The notes under the pieces were generated by a model. The model worked only from the letters and a program-made list of their open reading frames with translations. It was not told the DNA's origin and made no database searches. Shown here in pieces: positions 44,878 to 52,772 of a stretch of DNA of 64,000 bases (position 1 is the first letter of the stretch; every line of letters begins with the position of its first letter). Source of the DNA: Flavobacterium foetidum (GTDB lineage: Bacteria; Bacteroidota; Bacteroidia; Flavobacteriales; Flavobacteriaceae); assembly GCF_004634245.1 (NCBI RefSeq), contig NZ_SJTF01000002.1, forward strand, positions 372,001 through 436,000, read 5' to 3'. Position numbers and translations under genes: made by a program.

Positions 44878-46167
44878 ATGAAAAACAGATTTCTCAAAAT
44901 ACTTTCTCTAGTCTTGATTTTCTCTACAATAGCTTGCCAGGCGCAGGAAAAAATTACCGTAAAAGGAAACCAGTTTTACAAAGGCGACAAACCTTATGCA
45001 TATATCGGAACCAATTATTGGTACGGGAGCATGCTGGCTTCAAATAAAATCGGCGATCGCAAAAGACTGCTCCGCGAATTGGACTTAATGAAAAAAAACG
45101 GAATTGATAATCTAAGAATCTTGGTCGGTGCCGATGGCGGAAAATACGATTTTACCGTTCGTCCTGCCCTGCAATACGAGCAGGGAAAATACGATGAAGA
45201 TTTACTGGACGGCTTAGATTTCTTGATTAATGAAATGAGCAAACGTAATATGTATGCTGTTTTATACTTAACCAATAACTGGGAATGGTCTGGCGGGATG
45301 TCGCAATATTTGGAATGGAATGGAAAAGGTGCAATTCCGGTTCCGAATATTCCACCAAACACTTGGCCTCAGTTTATGTCGTACACAGAACAATTTCACA
45401 GCTGTGAACCTTGTATGGAAGCTTTAAATAATCATGTCAAATTTATTATTGGAAGAACAAATGCATATTCCAAAAAGAAATACAATGAAGATAATACGAT
45501 TATGTCATGGCAGGTTGGAAACGAACCTAGGCTTTTTACAATTGAAAACGAAGCAAAATTCACGAAATGGCTTAATAACATTGTAGATTTAATTGACAGT
45601 TTAGACAAAAATCATTTGGTTTCTACAGGTTCTGAAGGAAAAAACAGTTCCAACGACAGTATGGAAATCTTCGAAAGAACACATCAAAATCCGAATATCG
45701 ATTATCTAACGATGCACATCTGGCCTAAAAACTGGAATTGGTTCAAAGCGGACAATCCCGAAGTTACAATACCTGCGACAATTGAAAATGCTGGTAAATA
45801 TATTGATGACCATATTAAAGTCGCCAACAATTTAAAAAGACCCATCATTATTGAAGAATTTGGTCTTCCGAGAGAAAATGAGAATTTGAATGCTGGAGCT
45901 TCTTCTGTTTATAGAGATAAATTTTACAGCTACATATTCGACAGAGTTGCAGAAAGCGTCAAAAATGGCGGTCCGTTGCAAGCTGCCAATTTCTGGGGTT
46001 ATGGTGGTGAAGGAAAAGCAATTCATCCTGATGGAAAATGGAATCCAGGGGAACCTTTAACAACAGACCCGCCACAAGAACCACAAGGTTTAAATTCTGT
46101 TTTTAACGATGATAAATCGACTTTAGAAATTGTAAAAAAATACAATTTAGAATTAAAGAAAAAGTAG
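44878..46167 (+). CDS. GH5 (subfamily 7) endo-beta-1,4-mannanase
   Basis: 429 aa. The signal peptide ends at AC-Q (IACQAQ, possible lipobox Cys about 21). GH5_7 features: YIGTNYWYGSMLAS near the start, acid/base E216 in WQVGNEPRLF, nucleophile E327 in IIIEEFGLPRE, and LTMHIWPKNWNWF. It cuts mannan internally with retention. The NYWYG and GNEPR motifs are diagnostic. It is separated from the GH26 gene by a 183-bp repeat-filled gap, so it may have its own promoter. The repeat element C follows it. Confidence 0.93.
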   Translation: MKNRFLKILSLVLIFSTIACQAQEKITVKGNQFYKGDKPYAYIGTNYWYGSMLASNKIGDRKRLLRELDLMKKNGIDNLRILVGADGGKYDFTVRPALQYEQGKYDEDLLDGLDFLINEMSKRNMYAVLYLTNNWEWSGGMSQYLEWNGKGAIPVPNIPPNTWPQFMSYTEQFHSCEPCMEALNNHVKFIIGRTNAYSKKKYNEDNTIMSWQVGNEPRLFTIENEAKFTKWLNNIVDLIDSLDKNHLVSTGSEGKNSSNDSMEIFERTHQNPNIDYLTMHIWPKNWNWFKADNPEVTIPATIENAGKYIDDHIKVANNLKRPIIIEEFGLPRENENLNAGASSVYRDKFYSYIFDRVAESVKNGGPLQAANFWGYGGEGKAIHPDGKWNPGEPLTTDPPQEPQGLNSVFNDDKSTLEIVKKYNLELKKK

Positions 46168-46178
46168 TTTTATTTCCA

Positions 46179-46454
46179 CCATATAAGTGATATAAGTTCA
46201 TTTTAACACGTTGGGTGAAATTAATTTCAACACATAGAAACATAGTTTAACTAAACTTAAAAAAGGCGTTTCACTAGTCTAAATGCACATAGTTTAGCTA
46301 TGTTTGGAAACTTGTTTCTTCCATTTTCTTTTCTCGGCACAAAAAACTATGCTTCTATGTGTTAAAATGCTTTTATTTTTTAATTACACCCAACAGGTTC
46401 ATTTTAGTAAATGCTTAAGTCAAACTCTTTAATGAACTTATATCACTTATATGG
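46179..46454. repeat. Nested intergenic palindrome, copy C
   Basis: The outer arms CCATATAAGTGATATAAGTT-CA (46179-46200) and TGAACTTATATCACTTATAT-GG (46433-46454) are perfectly complementary over 22 bp. Next layer: ACGTTGGGTGAAATT (from 46208) and AATTACACCCAACAGGTT (46382-46399). Core: AACACATAGAAACATAGTTT (from 46229) and AAAACTATGCTTCTATGTGT (from 46342). It fills the 302-bp gap between GH5_7 and GH97. No ORF inside. Confidence 0.85.
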
Positions 46455-46469
46455 TTTAAAAACATTCTA

Positions 46470-48509
46470 ATGAAAAATATATTTATTCTTTTTTGTTTTA
46501 TACTCGCAAAATTTTCTTTTTCACAAAAGAAACAGGATTTTAACGTAATTTCTCCAAATGGAAAAATCGATATTAAAATTGCAGTAAATGATAAAATTTC
46601 ATGGTCTATTTCGCATGATAAAGATTTGATTTTAGCATCGTCTGAAATGTCTTTGACTTTGGACGGAAATCAAGTTTTGGGAAAAAATCCAGTTCCCATT
46701 AATTCAAAAAAAGAAACTGTTAACACTTCGTTTGAAACACCTCTTTACAAAAAGAAATCAGTTCAAAATCATTACAATCAATTGATTTTAAATTTTAAAA
46801 ATGATTTCAGCATTGAATTCCGTGTTTTTGATGATGGAGCAGCATATCGCTTTATTACCAAAAAGAAAAAAGAGATTACAGTAAAATCAGAAGAAGTACT
46901 TTTAAATTTTGATCAGGATTACAATACTTTGATGCCGTATGTCCGTGATTTGAGAAACCCGAAAGATCAGTTTATTTCTTCGTTTGAATCACATTATGAA
47001 AACAAAAAAGTAAGCGAATTTGCGAAAGATACTTTAGCATTTTTACCTTTTTTAATTGATTATAAAAACCATAAAAAAGCCGTTTTCTTAGAAGCTGATT
47101 TAGAAGATTATCCAGGATTATTCGTCACCAACAATCAAACTAAGACAGGTTTTGAATCTCGTTTCTCGAAATATCCAACCCAAGAAACCAACGGCGGATT
47201 TAATTTTTTAAACAAATTAATTACCGAAAGAGCAGATTATTTGGTAAAAACCAAAGGAACCAGAACTTTTCCGTGGAGAGCGATTGTCATTGCTCAAAAT
47301 GATGCCGATTTAGCCAATAACGACATGGTTCAGAAATTGGCAGAACCGTCAAGAATAAAAGATATTTCGTGGATAAAACCAGGAAAAGTCGCTTGGGATT
47401 GGTGGAACGACTGGAATATTTACAACGTCGATTTCAAAGCGGGAATCAATACGCAGACTTATAAATACTATATTGATTTTGCTTCTAAAAACAAAGTTGA
47501 ATATGTAGTTTTAGACGAAGGCTGGAGTGTTGAAACGGATATTATGAAACACAATCCAAATGTAGATTTGGAAGAATTGATTGCTTACGCGAAAGAACGA
47601 AACGTCGGCATTATTTTGTGGGCTTCATGGATGGCAATCAATAATAAAACTGAAGCCGTTTTTGACAATTATGCAAAATTGGGTGTAAAAGGTTTTAAGG
47701 TTGATTTCATTGACCGTGACGATGCCAAAATGGTGAATTCCGTTTATGATATTGCACAAAAAGCGGCAAAACATAAATTGATAATCGATTTCCACGGAAT
47801 GTACAAACCAACTGGAATTCAGAGAACCTATCCAAATATTTTAAATTTTGAAGGCGTAAAAGGTCTCGAAAACAATAAATGGACACCAAATGATGATGTT
47901 CCGGTTTACGATTGTACTATTCCATTTATCCGAATGATGGCTGGGCCTATGGATTACACACCAGGCGCGATGCGAAACGCCACAAAAAGCGAATTCAAAC
48001 CTAGTCATTCTACACCGATGAGTCAGGGAACCAGATGTCATCAATTGGCACTTTACACTATTTTTGAAGCACCTTTACAAATGATGGCCGACAGCCCAAC
48101 CGCTTTTATGAAAGAACAGGAAAGCACCGATTTTATTGCTAAAGTTCCAACCACTTTTGATGAAACTGTCGCTCTTGATGGAGAAGTCGGAAAATACGTT
48201 TCAATCGCTAGAAGAAAAGGAAACACTTGGTATTTAGGCTCTATTACAAACTGGAATTCCAGAGACATTACGATTGATTTTTCTTTCCTTGAAAAAGGCA
48301 AAAAATTCCAAGCTGAAATTTTTTCAGATGGAATAAACGCAGACAAAGCGGCAACTGATTATAAAAAGGAAATTGTTACTGTAGATTCCACAACGAAATT
48401 AAAATATCATTTGGCTAGCGGTGGCGGTTTGGCGATGATTATAGAAAATATGAAATGTAGAAACCTAACAGGTTTTAAAAACCTGTTAGGTTTGAATATA
48501 TTACGATAA
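46470..48509 (+). CDS. GH97 glycoside hydrolase, probable retaining alpha-galactosidase
   Basis: 679 aa, signal peptide to about residue 18. N-terminal super-sandwich domain (FNVISPNGKIDIKIAVNDK), TIM barrel from about 290 (AWDWWNDWNIYNVDF, VVLDEGWS, KGFKVDFIDRDDAKM at 406-420), then a C-terminal beta domain (TWYLGSITNWNSRDI). The VDFIDRDD motif (411-418) belongs to the retaining alpha-galactosidase branch rather than the inverting SusB branch. It would clear galactosyl groups from galactomannan oligosaccharides in the periplasm. The last 16 or so residues (CRNLTGFKNLLGLNILR) are coded by a dispersed AACCTAACAGG palindrome, not by family sequence. The stop overlaps the convergent gene by 9 bp. 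Confidence 0.92.
   Translation: MKNIFILFCFILAKFSFSQKKQDFNVISPNGKIDIKIAVNDKISWSISHDKDLILASSEMSLTLDGNQVLGKNPVPINSKKETVNTSFETPLYKKKSVQNHYNQLILNFKNDFSIEFRVFDDGAAYRFITKKKKEITVKSEEVLLNFDQDYNTLMPYVRDLRNPKDQFISSFESHYENKKVSEFAKDTLAFLPFLIDYKNHKKAVFLEADLEDYPGLFVTNNQTKTGFESRFSKYPTQETNGGFNFLNKLITERADYLVKTKGTRTFPWRAIVIAQNDADLANNDMVQKLAEPSRIKDISWIKPGKVAWDWWNDWNIYNVDFKAGINTQTYKYYIDFASKNKVEYVVLDEGWSVETDIMKHNPNVDLEELIAYAKERNVGIILWASWMAINNKTEAVFDNYAKLGVKGFKVDFIDRDDAKMVNSVYDIAQKAAKHKLIIDFHGMYKPTGIQRTYPNILNFEGVKGLENNKWTPNDDVPVYDCTIPFIRMMAGPMDYTPGAMRNATKSEFKPSHSTPMSQGTRCHQLALYTIFEAPLQMMADSPTAFMKEQESTDFIAKVPTTFDETVALDGEVGKYVSIARRKGNTWYLGSITNWNSRDITIDFSFLEKGKKFQAEIFSDGINADKAATDYKKEIVTVDSTTKLKYHLASGGGLAMIIENMKCRNLTGFKNLLGLNILR
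48461..48493. repeat. AACCTAACAGG palindrome inside the GH97 3' end
   Basis: AAACCTAACAGGTTT (48461-48475) and AAACCTGTTAGGTTT (48479-48493) are exact reverse complements. The hairpin lies within coding sequence at the convergent gene junction and may serve as a terminator on both strands, although no long T-run follows. Confidence 0.8.
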
Positions 48510-49457
48510 AATACTCTCAATCGCATTCAACTCATCAGCCGTAAAATCAGTATTCTGAAGACAATCAATATTATTACACAATTGTTTTACAGAACTCGCA
48601 CCAATTAAAACCGATGTAATTCGTTTGTCTTTTTGCAGCCAAGCCAAAGCCATTTGCGCTAAAGACTGATTTCTGTTCTGCGCAATTTCATTCAGCTGAA
48701 TTAATTTCTGAACGCGCTCCTGCGTAACCTCATCTTCTCTTAAATGTCCGTTTGGATTATGCGCTCTTGAATTTTCAGGAATTCCATTTAAATATTTATC
48801 GGTCAAAAGTCCTTGCGCTAAAGGTGAAAATGCAATACAGCCCACTCCTTTTTCTTCTAAAACATCCAGCAAACCATCTTCCACCCAGCGTTGCAACATA
48901 GAATATTTCGCTTGATGAATCAGACAAGGCGTTCCTAACTGTTTCAAAACGTCGACCGCAACACGAGTTTGTTCAGCAGAATAGTTACTGATTCCAACAT
49001 ACAAAGCTTTTCCGCTTCTTACAGCGTGATCCAGCGCCATCATGGTTTCCTCAATCGGAGTTTCTGGGTCTGGGCGATGCGAATAAAAAATATCCACATA
49101 ATCAATATTCATTCGCTTTAAGCTCTGATCTAAGCTAGACAAAAGATATTTGCGAGAACCCCAATCTCCGTAAGGTCCTTTCCACATTGTATAACCTGCT
49201 TTTGTCGAAATCACAATTTCATCACGCATGTTTCCCTGAAAATTATGCCATAATATTTTTCCGAAATTCTCCTCAGCAGAACCCGGAACTGGCCCATAAT
49301 TATTAGCCAAATCAAAGTGGGTAATTCCTTTATCAAAAGCCTCAATGGCGATACTTTCTGCGTTTTCGAAATTATCTACCGAACCGAAGTTATGCCATAA
49401 TCCTAAGGAAATCTCTGGAAGCAGCAAACCGCTTTTCCCGCATCTATTATATTTCAT
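48501..49457 (-). CDS. Aldo/keto reductase (YghZ/GPR-like)
   Basis: 318 aa. NADPH-dependent TIM-barrel reductase: YNRCGKSGLLLPEISLGLWH, FDLANNYGPVPGSAEENFG with catalytic Asp/Tyr (DxANNYG), Lys in ISTKAGY, His in YSHRPDP. The NYGPPxGSAE context is the hallmark of L-glyceraldehyde-3-phosphate reductases of the YghZ group (also called voltage-gated channel beta-subunit-like). Cytoplasmic detoxification or sugar metabolism. It is convergent with GH97 and overlaps it by 9 bp; probably not itself part of mannan breakdown. Confidence 0.92.
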   Translation of the reverse strand: MKYNRCGKSGLLLPEISLGLWHNFGSVDNFENAESIAIEAFDKGITHFDLANNYGPVPGSAEENFGKILWHNFQGNMRDEIVISTKAGYTMWKGPYGDWGSRKYLLSSLDQSLKRMNIDYVDIFYSHRPDPETPIEETMMALDHAVRSGKALYVGISNYSAEQTRVAVDVLKQLGTPCLIHQAKYSMLQRWVEDGLLDVLEEKGVGCIAFSPLAQGLLTDKYLNGIPENSRAHNPNGHLREDEVTQERVQKLIQLNEIAQNRNQSLAQMALAWLQKDKRITSVLIGASSVKQLCNNIDCLQNTDFTADELNAIESILS

Positions 49458-49647
49458 TGTTTTAATTTAAAGTTGGAGTTTTAATAGATTTTAAAGATAG
49501 AAAAAAATACTAAGTTTTGTTTGTTTTGCCACGAAGGCACTAAGACACAAAGATTTTTATCTAAAAAAGAAATCATGGTAAAAAACAAGCTCAAATAATT
49601 ACAATTTAATTCACTATTAATTTTGTAAATTTGTTTAAACTCAAAAT

Positions 49648-49845
49648 ATGAATACTAATTGGCAAAATTTAATTTCAATAAATCCTGATATCAGATTTGG
49701 CAAACCCGTGATAACAGGAACTAGAATTTGTGTTTCGGATATTCTTTCATGGCTTTCTACCGGAATGTCTTTTGAAGAAATTATTGAGGATTTTCCAGAG
49801 TTAAATAAAGAACATATTCTTGCTGCTTTAGCCTTTGCAGCATAA
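49648..49845 (+). CDS. DUF433 antitoxin-like protein, apparently C-terminally short and orphan
   Basis: 65 aa. ISINPDIRFGKPVITGTRI and VSDILSWLSTGMSFEEIIED plus LNKEHILAALAFAA are the standard DUF433 winged-helix pattern, found in antitoxins usually paired with a PIN-like DUF5615 toxin. Here it stops directly after AFAA, where most family members continue roughly ten residues. No toxin ORF follows; the next 130 bp are REP-like hairpins. It is either a remnant of a toxin-antitoxin pair or a solo regulator. It is too short for strong coding statistics, but the motif match is clear. Confidence 0.8.
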   Translation: MNTNWQNLISINPDIRFGKPVITGTRICVSDILSWLSTGMSFEEIIEDFPELNKEHILAALAFAA

Positions 49846-49856
49846 CAAGTCAATAG

Positions 49857-49975
49857 CATCCAGCTTTAGCTGGATGTAAAAATAGGACGTATTAAAAGGG
49901 CTTTAGCCAAACCCGCAAAGTTTGGCTAAAGCCCTTTTCCTATTCAAACCTTATTCCCCTAGCTGAAGCTAGGGG
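49857..49975. repeat. BIME-like cluster of three REP hairpins
   Basis: CATCCAGC-TTTA-GCTGGATG (49857-49876), AAAAGGGCTTTAGCCAAAC with its complement ending at 49938, and CCCCTAGC-TGAA-GCTAGGGG (49956-49975). The two outer hairpins are in inverted orientation with shared AATAGC flanks (AATAGCATCC and GGGGCTATT). This is the layout of bacterial interspersed mosaic elements, likely mobilised by a RAYT-type transposase elsewhere. A CTTTGCGACTCTGCGTCTTT-type repeat follows at 49985-50056. Confidence 0.8.
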
Positions 49976-50063
49976 CTATTAAAAAATCTTTGCGACTCTG
50001 CGTCTTTGCGAGATTAAAAAACTCTGAACCTTTGTGACTTTGTCTCTTTGAACCTCAAAAAAA

Positions 50064-52379
50064 CTATTCTTTTATTTCAAAACCAACTTGCAACCCTTTA
50101 TCAGAACTTCCTCCAACCATGATTTTGAAAGTTCCCGATTCAACCAAATAAGTTCCTTCGTTGTTATAAAATCCTAATTCTTTATCTGTTAAAGTAAAGT
50201 TTACTGTTTTAGTTTCTCCTTTTTTCAGATTCACCAATTCAAAACCTTTTAATTCTTTTATCGGACGCACGATACTGGCGTATTCATCATGAATGTATAA
50301 TTGTACTACTTCCTTTCCATCATAATTCCCTGTATTAGAAACCTCTACAGTAACCTGAACCTTTTCTCCTTTAGCAAAAGATGTTTTATTCAGTTTCAGG
50401 TTTTTATAATCAAATTTAGTGTAGCTTAAACCAAAACCAAACGGAAACTGAGGCGTTTTTTCTACATCCATATAATGCGACCAGAAAACATTTTTATCAC
50501 TGTCAATTGGCCTTCCTGTACTGTATTTGTTATAATAAATTGGTACTTGACCTACATTTCTTGGGAAAGACATTGGCAGTTTTCCACTCGGGTTATAATC
50601 TCCGTATAAAACCTGTGCAACCGCATTTCCTGCCTGAGTTCCCAAATGCCAGGCTTCTACAATCGCCGGAACATTTTCTGCAGCCCACGGAATACTCAAC
50701 GGACGACCGTTATTTAAAACCAAAACCACATTCGGATTTACTTTGTAAATCTCTTCTAATAATTCTTGCTGTAAACCTGGGAGATTTAAATCGGTACGGC
50801 TTCTTCCTTCACCGCTTTGAAAACCATATTCTCCTAAAACCATTACCACAACATCAGCATTTTTTGCTGCTGTTTTTGCTGCTTCAAAGCCGCTTTTGTC
50901 TGTGGTGTTGAAAACTGTTTCTGTTAAGAAAGTCGCTTTTTGTTTCAATAAATCAGCTCCTTTTTCAAAAGTCAATTGATTGTCTTTGTATTGCTGCATT
51001 CCTTCTAAAACCGAAACTGCAGTATCATCAGACGCTGCGATTCTCCAGCTTCCTAACGGACTGTTTTTATCGTTTGCCAAAGCACCAATCAAAGCAATTT
51101 TCTGTCCCGATTTCTTTAGCGGAAGCAGATTCTCTTTCCGCCCCGGCGGACAAGCATTCTTTAATAAAACGATAGATTTCTTCGCCATGTCCAAAACGCC
51201 ATCATTATTGGCTTTGCTTCCAACCACTTCTTTCTCACGTTTTTCATCACAGTATCTGTACGGATCATCAAATAATCCCAACTCAAATTTCACTCTTAAA
51301 ATTCTGCGAACGGCGTCATCAACCAAAGATTCTTTCACTTTTCCTGATTTTACCAAATCAACCAATTTCGCCACATATAAATATGATTCCATATCCATAT
51401 CAGAACCAGCGATTACAGCTTTCGCCGTTGCATCGGCTTCGTCTTTGGCATAACCGTGCGCAATCATTTCACGAATCGATGCATAATCAGAAATCACAAA
51501 TCCGTCAAACTTCCATTTTCCTTTTAAAATATCTCTTTGCAAAAAGGCATTTCCAGTTGCCGGAACGCCATTCAAAGTATTAAACGAATTCATAAACGTA
51601 CGAACCCCAGCATCTACAGTAGCTTTAAAAGGAGGTAAAACCGAATTATACAATTTCGAATTACTGATATCTACAATATTATATTCCAAACCGGCTTCAA
51701 CATAACCATAAGCTGCAAAATGTTTCGCACAGGCAGCAATGGTATTTACTTTAGCCAAATCGGCAACCGTTTCTCCCTGAAAACCTTTTACTCGAGCATA
51801 CCCCACTTTGCTTCCTAAATACGGGTCTTCTCCAGCGCCTTCCATTACACGTCCCCAACGCGCATCATTTGCCACATCGACATTTGGGCCAAAAGTCCAG
51901 TTTATTCCAGATGCCGAAGCTTCGTCTGCAGCAATTGCCGCAGATTTTTTAATCGCTTCTAAATCCCAACTCGCTGCTTCTGCCAGCGGAATCGGACTTA
52001 ACGTTTTATAACCATGTATTACATCAAAACCTATAATCAACGGAATTCCTAATCGTGTTTCTTCCACCGCAATTTTCTGAACGGCACGAACTTCTTTCAC
52101 GCCTCGCACCGTCAGCATCGAACCTACCAATCCTTTTCTTAAATGTTCGTATTTTAATTCTGCCGTTCCGCCTTTTGGCGCTGGTCCAGTAACATCCCAA
52201 AAACCGTTATACTGATTCATCTGCCCGACTTTTTCCTCCAATGTCATTAAAGGCAAAAGCAAATCTATACGCTGCTCAACAGTTTTATTCTTATCCAGAT
52301 ACGGCTTTTTTTGTGCATTCATATTTCCAATCGTAAAAAGGGAAAAGACCCCAATAAATATTATTTTTTTGTTTTTCAT
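50064..52379 (-). CDS. bglX: GH3 beta-glucosidase (BglX-like)
   Basis: 771 aa with signal peptide (to about 22, NMNAQ). N-terminal TIM barrel with nucleophile D298 in FDGFVISDYAS; (alpha/beta)6 domain with LGEYGFQSGEGRSR; C-terminal fibronectin-III-like domain (QVTVEVSNTGNYDGKEVVQ cited in parts: VEVSNTGNYDG, GFELVNLKKGE). BglX-type enzymes are periplasmic and remove terminal beta-glucosyl (sometimes other beta-linked) units. Within this locus it fits removal of glucose from glucomannan oligosaccharides. It is a separate transcript, with repeat-rich DNA upstream. Confidence 0.95.
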   Translation of the reverse strand: MKNKKIIFIGVFSLFTIGNMNAQKKPYLDKNKTVEQRIDLLLPLMTLEEKVGQMNQYNGFWDVTGPAPKGGTAELKYEHLRKGLVGSMLTVRGVKEVRAVQKIAVEETRLGIPLIIGFDVIHGYKTLSPIPLAEAASWDLEAIKKSAAIAADEASASGINWTFGPNVDVANDARWGRVMEGAGEDPYLGSKVGYARVKGFQGETVADLAKVNTIAACAKHFAAYGYVEAGLEYNIVDISNSKLYNSVLPPFKATVDAGVRTFMNSFNTLNGVPATGNAFLQRDILKGKWKFDGFVISDYASIREMIAHGYAKDEADATAKAVIAGSDMDMESYLYVAKLVDLVKSGKVKESLVDDAVRRILRVKFELGLFDDPYRYCDEKREKEVVGSKANNDGVLDMAKKSIVLLKNACPPGRKENLLPLKKSGQKIALIGALANDKNSPLGSWRIAASDDTAVSVLEGMQQYKDNQLTFEKGADLLKQKATFLTETVFNTTDKSGFEAAKTAAKNADVVVMVLGEYGFQSGEGRSRTDLNLPGLQQELLEEIYKVNPNVVLVLNNGRPLSIPWAAENVPAIVEAWHLGTQAGNAVAQVLYGDYNPSGKLPMSFPRNVGQVPIYYNKYSTGRPIDSDKNVFWSHYMDVEKTPQFPFGFGLSYTKFDYKNLKLNKTSFAKGEKVQVTVEVSNTGNYDGKEVVQLYIHDEYASIVRPIKELKGFELVNLKKGETKTVNFTLTDKELGFYNNEGTYLVESGTFKIMVGGSSDKGLQVGFEIKE

Positions 52380-52448
52380 AGCGTGGTTAGTTTTTTTGAG
52401 TTGCTAAGGATCTGAGATACTAAGGTTCTAAGTTTTCTTTGGGCGTGT

Positions 52449-52466
52449 CCCGCCGAAAAAGGCGGG
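52449..52466. repeat. CCCGCC/GGCGGG hairpin
   Basis: CCCGCC-GAAAAA-GGCGGG, unusually GC-rich for the surroundings, at the left edge of the structured repeat at 52461-52532. Confidence 0.6.
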
Positions 52467-52532
52467 TCGGGCTTTCGGCTATATCTTTTGTTCCGTTTCT
52501 CTCCACAAAAGGATACCGCCTCAATCCCTCAC
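52461..52532 (-). repeat. Dispersed structured repeat, inverted second copy
   Basis: CTTTCGGCTATATCTTTTGT, loop, ACAAAAGGATACCGCCTCAA aligns with the reverse complement of 44787-44863 (CTATCCGCTGTATCTTTT ... AAAAGGATGCCGCTTC). The central hairpin stem differs in sequence but keeps TTTTGT/ACAAAA pairing. Confidence 0.65.
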
Positions 52533-52560
52533 GCAAATCGGTTTCAAAAGACGCAATCTT

Positions 52561-52735
52561 GTCATTTCGACGAAGGAGACCCGAGCGACAGCGAACAGGC
52601 GAAGCAAATCACACTCGGGATTCGACAAAGATTGGCTAAATTCTGTGTGGAGTTTCTATTCTGATTTCTCCTTTCAGTCGAAATGACAAACTTTGCATAT
52701 CACTTTGCGGGACTTCGACTTCGCTCAGCCTGACA
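52561..52735. repeat. GTCATTTCGAC inverted repeat interrupted by a module
   Basis: Left arm GTCATTTCGACGAAGGAGA (52561-52579) and right arm ending GTCGAAATGAC (52678-52688) belong to the same family as 60511-60612. The left arm is split by CCCGAGCGACAGCGAACAGG and the next few bases (52580-52607); the right arm is intact. The tail GGGACTTCGACTTCGCTCAG (from 52710) is another common Bacteroidota repeat word. With 52449-52532 this fills the 393-bp gap, which has no gene. Confidence 0.75.
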
Positions 52736-52772
52736 AAAAATCTAAAATCTTGTTTCTTTATTCTTTAAACAT

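Noticed and set aside
49857..49975. CRISPR array
   Set aside because: The hairpins are not direct repeats with constant spacers, and no cas genes are present.
50507..51583. Several plus-strand ORFs of 66-157 codons over the GH3 gene
   Set aside because: They are antisense shadows of a strongly supported GH3 reading frame with no recognisable protein sequence.
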